DNA of 64,000 bases from NCBI RefSeq assembly GCF_013205055.1, contig NZ_JABMLF010000005.1:62001-126000 (forward strand), read 5' to 3'. The position numbers and the translations under genes are program-made. Of this stretch, positions 8,258-14,823 are shown one piece after another. Each line of letters opens with the position of its first letter. Position 1 is the first letter of the stretch. This stretch comes from Rathayibacter sp. VKM Ac-2856 (GTDB taxonomy: Bacteria > Actinomycetota > Actinomycetes > Actinomycetales > Microbacteriaceae). Under the pieces are notes generated by a model, which was given only the letters and a program-made list of their open reading frames with translations, had not been told where the DNA came from and did not search any database.

Positions 8258-8761
8258 TCAGGCGCCCACGGCCCGGTTCCAGAGCTCGACGAGCCACGGG
8301 GAGACGAGCAGCTCCCAGCCGAGGACGACGAGCACGTTCAGCGCCACGCCGATCCAGCCAGCGATCGGCGGCCGACCCTCGCGGCGGCGCGCGCGGATCG
8401 AGGAGACGCCGAGCAGCACGCCGACGAGCAGCAGGGCGTGGATGATCGCGGTGTAGAGGACTCCCACGAGCAGGTCGCTGACGGCCTGGTCGCCGGGGAA
8501 GGCGCCGAGCGAGATGATCGCGTACCAGACGAAGAACGCGATCGGGACGACGATCAGCGCGAGGAGGATCGACGCGGTCGCGGCTCCGTAGCGGCGGCGC
8601 AGGGCGGCGAAGCGGCCCTGCTCGGCGGCGGCCGGGGCGGCGGGGCGGCGGGTCCTGCTTCGGGGAGCGGAGGCGGCGGCGCGGCGCGCGGGGGCTGCTC
8701 CGGCGACGCGGGACGCGGGAGTGCGCGGGCGTCGGGGCGCGCCGTCGGAAGACGTGCTCAT
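8258..8761 (-). CDS. Multi-span membrane protein of unknown function
   Basis: 167 residues from ATG 8761. The first 60 are Ala/Arg/Pro-rich, and four hydrophobic segments follow (about 68-90, 101-122, 140-158 and the C-terminal end). No family is recognised. The start is set by TAGGGT at 8769-8774 on this strand, 7 nt before the ATG, with AGGGGG in between. Either a leaderless start or a normal ribosome site would therefore select it. It is divergent from the MFS gene to its right. Confidence 0.65.
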   Translation of the reverse strand: MSTSSDGAPRRPRTPASRVAGAAPARRAAASAPRSRTRRPAAPAAAEQGRFAALRRRYGAATASILLALIVVPIAFFVWYAIISLGAFPGDQAVSDLLVGVLYTAIIHALLLVGVLLGVSSIRARRREGRPPIAGWIGVALNVLVVLGWELLVSPWLVELWNRAVGA

Positions 8762-8847
8762 GCCCCCTACCCTACGGGCTCCGCTCCCGGGCACCCCGCC
8801 GCCGCAGGCTCGCGCGGCACGTCCGCCGAGCCGCGAGAATGGAGCGG

Positions 8848-10152
8848 GTGAGCCAGCCCCCCTCCGCGCCGCGGCGCAGCCACGTCGTCGACCTCTCCCC
8901 CCTCCGCGAGTCCCCCGCCTTCGCCCGCCTCTGGGCGGGCAACGTGATCTCGGGCATCGGCGGTCAGATGACCATCGTCGCCGTGGGCCTGCACATCTAC
9001 GAGCTGACCGGGTCGACGCTCGCCGTCGCGATGGTCGGCGTGGTGGCGCTGGTGCCGACGGTGATCGCCGGGCTCTACGGCGGGATGCTGGCGGACGCGT
9101 TCGATCGGCGGCTGGTGCTGCTGCTCTCGGCGATCGTCGCCTGGGGCTCGACGGCCGGGATCGCGGCGCTCGCCTGGCTCGGCGCGGAGACGCCGCTGAC
9201 CCTCTATCTGCTCACCGCGGTCAACGCGGTCGCGACGACCATCATCGGCGCGACCCGGATGACCGTGGCGCCGCGCCTGCTCCGGCTCGAGCTGGTGCCG
9301 GCCGCGGCCGCGCTCGGCGGCATCGCGGGCGGCGTGGAGGTGACCGTGGGGCCGGCCCTCGCGGGCGTGCTGGTCGCCTCCTCCGGCTTCGCGGTCACCT
9401 ACACGATCGACGTCGTGCTCTTCCTCGCGGCGTTCCTCGGCATCGCCGGGCTGCCCGCGCTGGTGCCGGAGGGCGAGCGGCAGCGGCCGGGGCTGGAGTC
9501 GCTGCGGTACGGGCTGCGCTTCCTCCGCGGGGCGCCGAACATCCGGCTGTCGTTCCTGGTCGACATCGTGGCGATGACCTTCGGGCAGCCGCGGGTCGTG
9601 TTCCCGGCGGCGGCCGCGCTCCTGCTCGGCGGCGGGGCGGTGACGGTCGGCGCGCTCACCGCGGCGTACGCGGTCGGCGCGCTGCTGAGCAGCGTCTTCT
9701 CGGGGCGCCTGACCGGGGTACGCAGCCAGGGGCTCGCGATCGGCCGGTCGATCCAGGCCTACGGCGCGCTGATCGTCGGCTTCGGGGCGGTGCTGCTGGT
9801 GGCGGAGCTGACGCGGCACGACGCCTCGGAGCCGAATCTCGGCCTGATCGCGGCGGCCTCGGTCGCGCTCGCAGGGGCCGGTGCGGCCGACAACATCAGC
9901 TCGATCTTCCGGCAGACGATGCTGCAGACGGCGGTGCCGGACAACATGCGCGGGCGCCTGCAGGGCGTCTTCATCGTGGTCGTGACGGGCGGACCGCGGG
10001 TCGGCGACCTCTACACGGGGCTGCTGGCCTCGCTCGCCCTGCTCTGGCTGCCGCCGCTGGCCGGCGGGCTCGCGATCGTCCTGATCCTGGCGGCGGTGCT
10101 GCGGCTCAGCCCGGGCTTCCGGCGATACGACGCGCTGCACCCGGTGGCCTGA
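8848..10152 (+). CDS. MFS transporter, EntS/MFS_3-like
   Basis: 434 residues from GTG 8848 (ATG 8839 would add three). There are twelve hydrophobic segments. The signature AFARLWAGNVISGIGGQMTI at the N-terminus and GLYGGMLADAFDRRLVLL after TM2 match the MFS_3 group, which includes enterobactin exporters. Substrate prediction is not possible. GAGAAT at 8835-8840 lies 7 nt before the GTG, favouring a leaderless start there. The gene ends just before a small convergent gene. Confidence 0.85.
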   Translation: MSQPPSAPRRSHVVDLSPLRESPAFARLWAGNVISGIGGQMTIVAVGLHIYELTGSTLAVAMVGVVALVPTVIAGLYGGMLADAFDRRLVLLLSAIVAWGSTAGIAALAWLGAETPLTLYLLTAVNAVATTIIGATRMTVAPRLLRLELVPAAAALGGIAGGVEVTVGPALAGVLVASSGFAVTYTIDVVLFLAAFLGIAGLPALVPEGERQRPGLESLRYGLRFLRGAPNIRLSFLVDIVAMTFGQPRVVFPAAAALLLGGGAVTVGALTAAYAVGALLSSVFSGRLTGVRSQGLAIGRSIQAYGALIVGFGAVLLVAELTRHDASEPNLGLIAAASVALAGAGAADNISSIFRQTMLQTAVPDNMRGRLQGVFIVVVTGGPRVGDLYTGLLASLALLWLPPLAGGLAIVLILAAVLRLSPGFRRYDALHPVA

Positions 10153-10193
10153 CCGCGCCGCGACCCGGAGCGGGTGCGCGGCGCGGTGGCGGG

Positions 10194-10466
10194 TCACTCG
10201 CCGGCGTAGGCGCCGGCCGCGTTGCCCTCGGTGAGGTCGTTCGAGACCTCGCCGCTGTCGTCGTCGCGTCCCTCGACGCGGACGGGGCGGTAGACGTGCA
10301 TGCCGTCGATCTCGCCGTCGAGCTCCCAGACGACCTCGACCTCCTCGCCGTCGATGTCGGCGACGCGGGTGAGGGAGCGCTGCGGGGAGCCGTCGATGAG
10401 TTCGAGGCGGATGCTCTCCTGCTCCGCGCCGCTGTCGAGCATGGCCGTGTACGTTGTGGTGTCCAT
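10194..10466 (-). CDS. Small acidic hypothetical protein
   Basis: 90 residues, acidic, predicted beta-rich (ADIDGEEVEVVWELDGEIDGMHVYRPVRV). No family is recognised. It begins at ATG 10466, six nucleotides after a TAGCGT box (10473-10478 on this strand), so its transcript is probably leaderless. The divergent PPOX-family gene uses an identical box. Confidence 0.6.
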   Translation of the reverse strand: MDTTTYTAMLDSGAEQESIRLELIDGSPQRSLTRVADIDGEEVEVVWELDGEIDGMHVYRPVRVEGRDDDSGEVSNDLTEGNAAGAYAGE

Positions 10467-10472
10467 GCCTCG

Positions 10473-10541
10473 ACGCTAGACAGGCCGCGCGCGGGGCCGC
10501 CACCCCTTGCGGCGCGCGGGCTTCCGCGTAGCGTCGGCAGC
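10473..10541. promoter_or_regulatory. Divergent pair of TAGCGT leaderless promoters
   Basis: TAGCGT occurs on the reverse strand at 10473-10478 (6 nt before ATG 10466) and on the forward strand at 10529-10534 (7 nt before ATG 10542). A start point about 7 nt after each box would fall on the start codon. Confidence 0.6.
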
Positions 10542-11048
10542 ATGACCGACACCACCATCACCCCCGCCACGGACGACGACCGCGCTCAGATCACCGAGAT
10601 CGTGAAGAGCGCGAAGATCGGACTCCTCACCACCGTCAACGAGACCGGGCAGCTCGTCAGCCGCCCGCTCGCGGCGCAGGACATCGACTTCGACGGCGAC
10701 CTGTGGTTCTTCACCCAGGACCCGTCCGCCAAGGTCGACGACATCCGTGCCAACCCGAGCGTCAACGTCGCGTTCGAGTCGAAGAAGGGCTACCTCTCGG
10801 TGGCCGGCTCGGCGACCGTCGTGCACGACCCCGCCAAGGTGGACGAGCTGTGGTCGCCCTCCGTCTCCGCCTGGTTCCCCGACGGCAAGGACGACCCGAC
10901 CGTCGCGCTGCTGCGCGTCTCGGCCGAGACCGTCGAGCTCTGGGTGACCGACTCCCCCGCCCCCGTCGTGCTCTTCAAGGTCGCGAAGGCCGCCGTCACC
11001 GGCGGTCAGCCCGACATCGGCGAGAACCGCACCGTCTCCTTCGAGTAG
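10542..11048 (+). CDS. Pyridoxamine 5'-phosphate oxidase-family (general stress) protein
   Basis: 168 residues. It has the split-barrel flavin-binding fold of general stress protein 26-type proteins: KIGLLTTVNETGQLVSRPL, DGDLWFFTQDPSAKVDDIRANPSVNVAF and GYLSVAGSATVV. Family members bind FMN, FAD or F420 and some act in stress responses. No classical PdxH substrate residues are evident. The gene is monocistronic with a leaderless-type promoter. It ends before a 61-bp palindromic repeat that separates it from a convergent gene. Confidence 0.85.
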   Translation: MTDTTITPATDDDRAQITEIVKSAKIGLLTTVNETGQLVSRPLAAQDIDFDGDLWFFTQDPSAKVDDIRANPSVNVAFESKKGYLSVAGSATVVHDPAKVDELWSPSVSAWFPDGKDDPTVALLRVSAETVELWVTDSPAPVVLFKVAKAAVTGGQPDIGENRTVSFE

Positions 11049-11076
11049 GCGCCTCCCCCTCCCTCTCTCCCCCTTC

Positions 11077-11137
11077 CGCGAGATGCCACTTGTGCACGCT
11101 CGACACGGCGTGTCGCGTGCACAGGTGGCATCTCGCG
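11077..11137. repeat. Palindromic repeat R1, copy A
   Basis: A near-perfect palindrome with arms of 28-30 nt. Each arm contains GAGATGCCACTTG or its complement and CGACAC at the inner end. It sits between convergent genes and could double as a terminator. Copies B and C are at 32741 and 32814. Confidence 0.85.
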
Positions 11138-11150
11138 GCGGGGAGAAGGC

Positions 11151-11876
11151 TCAGGGGCCGCCGAAGCGCTCGGTGCGGACGCGGGCGGGGTCGTGGCCCT
11201 GGGCGACGAGGGCGGTCGCGATCGCCTCGACGAAGGCGGTGGGGCCGCAGACGTAGACGGTCGGCTGCTCGGAGGCGGGGAGCGCGGCGGCGGCGAGGAG
11301 CTCGGGGGTCAGGCGGCCGGCCGGGCGCGCGGCGCCGGGCGGGGCGACGCGGGTGTACACGGTGTCGGTGACGACGCGGCCGCGCTCCGCGGGGAGCTCG
11401 CCGAGGGCCGTCAGGGCGTCGCGGTAGTAGGCGAAGACGCTCGAGCGCACGGAGTAGAGCAGGCGCATCGGGGCGCCGCTGCCGACCCGGCCGTGCTCGC
11501 GGGCCATCGCCATCAGCGGCACGAGTCCGCTGCCGCCGGCGATCAGCTGCACCGGCTCGGTCTGCTCGGGGCGCCAGACGAACCAGCCGCCGATCGGGCC
11601 GCGCACCTCGAGCCGGTCGCCGACCTCGAGTCCCTCCACCAGGTACGGCGAGACCTCGCCGTCGTCGAGGCGCTCGACCGCCAGCTCGACGAGATCGCCG
11701 TCGGAGGGCGCGCCGATCGAGTAGGAGCGGCTCGCCTGGTAGCCGTCGGGCGCGGTCAGGCGGACGTCGAGGTGCTGCCCGGCGAGGTGCCCGGGCCAGC
11801 CGGGGACGCGGAGCGCGATGAGGCGCGAGGTCGGAGTGAGCGGCAGGACCGACTCGGTCACCGCCTCCGTCCACAT
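11151..11876 (-). CDS. FAD/NAD(P)-binding ferredoxin-reductase-like oxidoreductase
   Basis: 241 residues, without a ferredoxin domain. The flavin-binding barrel carries RSYSIGAPSDGD. The NAD-binding domain has IAGGSGLVPLMAMAREH and ends VYVCGPTAFVEA. It should pass electrons from NAD(P)H through flavin to a partner. Its ATG (11876) overlaps the TGA of the molybdopterin oxidoreductase gene (TGATG). The two are therefore almost certainly one redox unit, with this protein as the electron supplier or acceptor. Confidence 0.88.
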   Translation of the reverse strand: MWTEAVTESVLPLTPTSRLIALRVPGWPGHLAGQHLDVRLTAPDGYQASRSYSIGAPSDGDLVELAVERLDDGEVSPYLVEGLEVGDRLEVRGPIGGWFVWRPEQTEPVQLIAGGSGLVPLMAMAREHGRVGSGAPMRLLYSVRSSVFAYYRDALTALGELPAERGRVVTDTVYTRVAPPGAARPAGRLTPELLAAAALPASEQPTVYVCGPTAFVEAIATALVAQGHDPARVRTERFGGP

Positions 11877-12460
11877 CACCAGTAGCGCTCCTCCTTCCAG
11901 GGATCGCCGTGCATGTGGTAGCCGTTCTGCTCCCAGAAGCCGGGCTCGTCGCCCGGCATCAGGCGCAGGCTGCGCACCCACTTCGCGCTCTTCCAGAGGT
12001 AGAGGTGCGGGACGAGCAGCCGCGCGGGGCCGCCGTGCTCGGCCGCGAGCGGCGCGCCCTCGTACTCCGTCGCGATCCAGGCCTTGCCGTCGCGGATCTC
12101 CGAGAGCGGCAGGTTGGTCGTGTAGCCGCCGTAGCTCTGCGCCATCACGAAGCGGGCGTCGCTCTCGATGCCCTCGAGCAGCAGGTCGACGGAGACCCCG
12201 CGCCAGTTCGTGCCGAGCTTGGACCAGCGGGTGACGCAGTGCAGGTCGGTGTGGACGTCCTCGCGCGGGAGGGCGGCGAACTCGTCCGCCGTCCAGCGGC
12301 GGACGCCTGCCGGACCGGCGTCGATCGAGAAGGCCCACTCGTGGATGTTCGGGGTGGGGCCGATGGAGAGGACGGGGAAGCCCTTCTCCAGGTACTGCCC
12401 CGGCGGGATGCTCGGATCCTCGGACCGCTTGCCGAAGAAGCCCCGCGTGATGATGCCCAT
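11876..12460 (-). CDS. Sulfite-oxidase-like molybdopterin oxidoreductase
   Basis: 194 residues, the short single-domain form of the sulfite oxidase/YedY family. The presumed molybdenum ligand is the Cys in DLHCVTRWSKLGTNW, and VPHLYLWKSAKWVRSL is a conserved cofactor-pocket block. There is no twin-arginine signal, so the enzyme is likely cytoplasmic, unlike YedY/MsrP. ATG 12460 follows GAGGGCGG. It is co-translated with a flavin reductase. The substrate is unknown; sulfite or an S- or N-oxide are possibilities. Confidence 0.87.
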   Translation of the reverse strand: MGIITRGFFGKRSEDPSIPPGQYLEKGFPVLSIGPTPNIHEWAFSIDAGPAGVRRWTADEFAALPREDVHTDLHCVTRWSKLGTNWRGVSVDLLLEGIESDARFVMAQSYGGYTTNLPLSEIRDGKAWIATEYEGAPLAAEHGGPARLLVPHLYLWKSAKWVRSLRLMPGDEPGFWEQNGYHMHGDPWKEERYW

Positions 12461-12591
12461 GTCCGCCCTCGATTCGCCGGGTGCGCCCGGTCCGTGGATG
12501 CCGCTCGTCGCTCGCCAGGCTAGCGCTCGGGGCGCCGCCACCGCATCGGAGCGCGCCCGGCGAGCCCGACGGCGGTGTCGGAGGTGGGTGC

Positions 12592-12603
12592 GAGGATCTG
12601 CCC
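12592..12603 (+). promoter_or_regulatory. Leaderless-type promoter of the M4 protease gene
   Basis: GAGGAT (12592-12597) is 6 nt before ATG 12604. The first base departs from TANNNT. Confidence 0.35.
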
Positions 12604-13671
12604 ATGAGACGAACCGTCGTGCCGCCGTATCTGCTGGTCCGCATCGCCCGCCTCGACGACCCGGCGTTCGCCCGGGCCGCCCGGGCCGCGAGCCGCTCCC
12701 TCGAGCAGGACGTGCCTTTCCGGCGCGTCCGCCCCGGCGAGCCCTCCCCCGGGCGCTCGACCGCGACCGCCACTCCGATCCCCCGGGCCGACCGCGTCGC
12801 CGCGCTGCAGCGCACGATCTCGGACGCGGAGTCGACCGAGACCCTGCCCGGGACGGTCGTCCGAACCGAGGGCGCGCCGGCCACCGGCGACGCCGCGGCG
12901 GACGAGGCCTACGACGGCCTCGGCGCGATGTCCGACTTCCTGCAGAAGGCCTACGGCCGCGACTCGATCGACGACGCCTGGCTGCCGCTGGACGCGACGG
13001 TGCACTTCGGAGAGGACTACGACAACGCCTTCTGGGACGGCTCGCGGATGGTGTTCGGCGACGGCGACGGCCAGGTCTTCCGCCGCTTCACGGTCTCGCA
13101 GAGCGTGATCGGGCACGAGCTGGCGCACGGCATCACCGAGTACACCGCGAACCTCGTCTACCGGGGGCAGTCCGGCGCGCTGAACGAGTCGATCTCGGAC
13201 GTCTTCGGCGCGATGCTCGAGCAGTTCGGCGCGGGCCAGGGCGCGGAGGACGCGAGCTGGCTGATCGGCGAGGGCCTCTTCACCGACGAGGTGCAGGGCA
13301 CGGCGCTGCGCTCGATGATCGCGCCCGGCACCGCCTACGACGACGACGTGCTCGGGAAGGACCCGCAACCCGGCTCGATGGCCGACTACGTCGACACCGA
13401 GGACGACAACGGCGGGGTGCACATCAACTCCGGCATCCCGAACCGCGCGTTCGCGGTCGCGGCGCTCGAGCTCGGCGGTCCGTCGTGGGAAGGCGCGGGA
13501 CAGGTCTGGTACGACGTGCTCACCGGCGGCGTGCTGACCGCCACCGCGGACTTCGAGGGCTTCGCGGCGCTCACCGTGGCCGCGGCGGCCGAGCGCTTCG
13601 GCGCGGGCTCCGAGGTCGAGGCGGCGGTCCGCACGGGGTGGACGACGGTGGGGGTCGAGCTGGCGGCGTAG
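12604..13671 (+). CDS. Protealysin-like M4 metalloprotease
   Basis: 355 residues. Zinc motif H171-E-L-A-H175, the glutamate ligand in ALNESISD, and the catalytic histidine in GGVHINSGIPN identify the thermolysin (M4) family. There is no signal peptide. The N-terminus has PPYLL (residues 7-11), the motif of the short protealysin-type propeptide, which replaces the long thermolysin propeptide. Such enzymes are made as cytoplasmic precursors and mature by removal of the short propeptide. An emfourin-type inhibitor gene lies 265 bp downstream, matching the protealysin-emfourin pairing known from Serratia. Confidence 0.92.
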   Translation: MRRTVVPPYLLVRIARLDDPAFARAARAASRSLEQDVPFRRVRPGEPSPGRSTATATPIPRADRVAALQRTISDAESTETLPGTVVRTEGAPATGDAAADEAYDGLGAMSDFLQKAYGRDSIDDAWLPLDATVHFGEDYDNAFWDGSRMVFGDGDGQVFRRFTVSQSVIGHELAHGITEYTANLVYRGQSGALNESISDVFGAMLEQFGAGQGAEDASWLIGEGLFTDEVQGTALRSMIAPGTAYDDDVLGKDPQPGSMADYVDTEDDNGGVHINSGIPNRAFAVAALELGGPSWEGAGQVWYDVLTGGVLTATADFEGFAALTVAAAAERFGAGSEVEAAVRTGWTTVGVELAA

Positions 13672-13756
13672 GCCGCGGCGGGCTCTCCATGCTGGCCGGG
13701 TAGCCCGCGCGGCGGGCCCGCATGGTGGCCGGGCAGCCCGCGCAGCGGGCCCCCTT

Positions 13757-13880
13757 GCTGGTCGAGTAGCCCCGCAGGGGCGTATCGAGACCCGCCGTCG
13801 TCAGTGGTCGGGTCTGCAGACCTGCCTCTCGGCGACGGTGGATCTCGATACGCCCGCTCCGCGGGCTACTCGATCAGCAT
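13757..13880. repeat. REP-like inverted pair R5 (CTCGATACGCCC type)
   Basis: GCTGGTCGAGTAGCCCCGC at 13757-13775 and its near-complement ending CTACTCGATCAGCA (13840-13880) form inverted copies around a 46-nt spacer. The flanks (13680-13740 and 13881-13905) hold degenerate partial copies. The repeat lies between the protease and inhibitor genes. Confidence 0.8.
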
Positions 13881-13923
13881 GGGCGGGCGGGCTGCTCGAT
13901 CAGCAGGGGCGGGGGTGGGCGCG

Positions 13924-13936
13924 TACGATCGCGGCC
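13924..13936 (+). promoter_or_regulatory. Leaderless-type promoter of the emfourin-like gene
   Basis: TACGAT (13924-13929) lies 7 nt before ATG 13937. The inhibitor gene therefore has its own promoter rather than depending on the protease transcript. Confidence 0.55.
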
Positions 13937-14215
13937 ATGGATGTGATCGTGTCGCGCAGTGGCGGCTTCGCAGGGCTGCGACGGGTCTGGCGGATCGACG
14001 TGGACGAGCAGCCGGACGAGCGCGCGTGGCACGAGCTGCTCGGCTCGCTCGACTGGGAGGACCGGCCGCGCGCCGGAGCACCGGCCGCCGGGCGCCCGGA
14101 CCGCTTCGTCTACGAGATCCGGGTGCAGACGCACACGGTGCGACTCGGCGAGACGGAGCTGGACGGCGCCTGGCGCGAGCTCGTCGACCGGGTCAGGAAG
14201 GCGCAGCCGCGCTGA
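13937..14215 (+). CDS. Emfourin-like protealysin inhibitor
   Basis: 92 residues. It begins MDVIVSRSGGFAGLRRVW, the beta-strand plus GGFAG block typical of emfourin-family proteins, and ends with a helix (AWRELVDRVRKAQ). Emfourin is a small cytoplasmic protein that inhibits the M4 protease protealysin. The gene is the next one downstream of an M4 protealysin-like gene on the same strand, which supports the call. I assign it by recall of the family motif and context. It has its own leaderless-type promoter. Confidence 0.8.
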   Translation: MDVIVSRSGGFAGLRRVWRIDVDEQPDERAWHELLGSLDWEDRPRAGAPAAGRPDRFVYEIRVQTHTVRLGETELDGAWRELVDRVRKAQPR

Positions 14216-14230
14216 GGCGCGGTGCCGACG

Positions 14231-14279
14231 GACGACGAAGGCGCAGCCCCCGGTGATGGGGTGCTGCGCCTTCGTCGTC
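14231..14279 (+). terminator. Strong hairpin terminator after the emfourin gene
   Basis: A perfect 17-bp stem (14231-14247 with 14263-14279) with an inner CCCC/GGGG extension lies 15 nt after the stop codon. Confidence 0.75.
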
Positions 14280-14287
14280 GTGAGGGT

Positions 14288-14364
14288 GGGTCTCGATACG
14301 CCCCTTCGGGGCTACTCGACCAGCATGGGGCGATACGGCCCCTTCGGGGCTACTAGACCAGCAT
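14288..14364. repeat. REP-like repeat R5, tandem copy
   Basis: TCTCGATACGCCCCTTCGGG then CTACTCGACCAGCATG, followed by a shortened second copy (CGATACGGCCCCTTCGGGG then CTACTAGACCAGCATG). It is the same family as 13757-13880 and lies between convergent genes. Confidence 0.8.
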
Positions 14365-14398
14365 GCGGAGGGGGCGGAGAGCCCCCCGGCAGGGAGCG

Positions 14399-14773
14399 CT
14401 ACTTCGTGCCGAGCAGGTCGATCACGAAGATCAGGGTCTTGCCGGAGAGGGGGTGTCCTCCGCCGGCGGGGCCGTAGGCGAGGGCGGGCGGGCAGATCAG
14501 CTTGCGACGGCCGCCGACCTTCATCCCCGGGATGCCCTGCTGCCAGGCGCGGATGAGGTTGTTGAGGGGGAAGTTGATGGACTGGTTGCGGCTCCAGGAG
14601 GAGTCGAACTCCTCGCCGGTGTCGTACTCGACGCCGAGGTAGTGCACGTCGACGGTGGAGCCGGGCTGGGCCTCGGCGCCGTCGCCGATGACGAGGTCCT
14701 CGACGACGAGGGAGTCGGGGGCCGGGCCGTCGGGGGCGTCGAGCTCGGGCTTGGTCAGGTTCTCGCTGCTCAT
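14399..14773 (-). CDS. FKBP-type peptidyl-prolyl isomerase
   Basis: 124 residues. It has the FKBP core: STVDVHYLGVEYDTGEEFDSSW, PLNNLIRAWQQGIPGMKVGG, RRKLICPPALAYG and LIFVIDLLGTK. No signal peptide is present, so it is a cytoplasmic protein-folding enzyme. ATG 14773 is 7 nt after TAGGAT (14781-14786) with GGAGGG between, so both leaderless and Shine-Dalgarno initiation would choose it. Confidence 0.95.
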   Translation of the reverse strand: MSSENLTKPELDAPDGPAPDSLVVEDLVIGDGAEAQPGSTVDVHYLGVEYDTGEEFDSSWSRNQSINFPLNNLIRAWQQGIPGMKVGGRRKLICPPALAYGPAGGGHPLSGKTLIFVIDLLGTK

Positions 14774-14823
14774 GCCCTCCATCCTAGGAGGGACGCCCCG
14801 GGCGCCGGATCCGGCGCCTCCGC

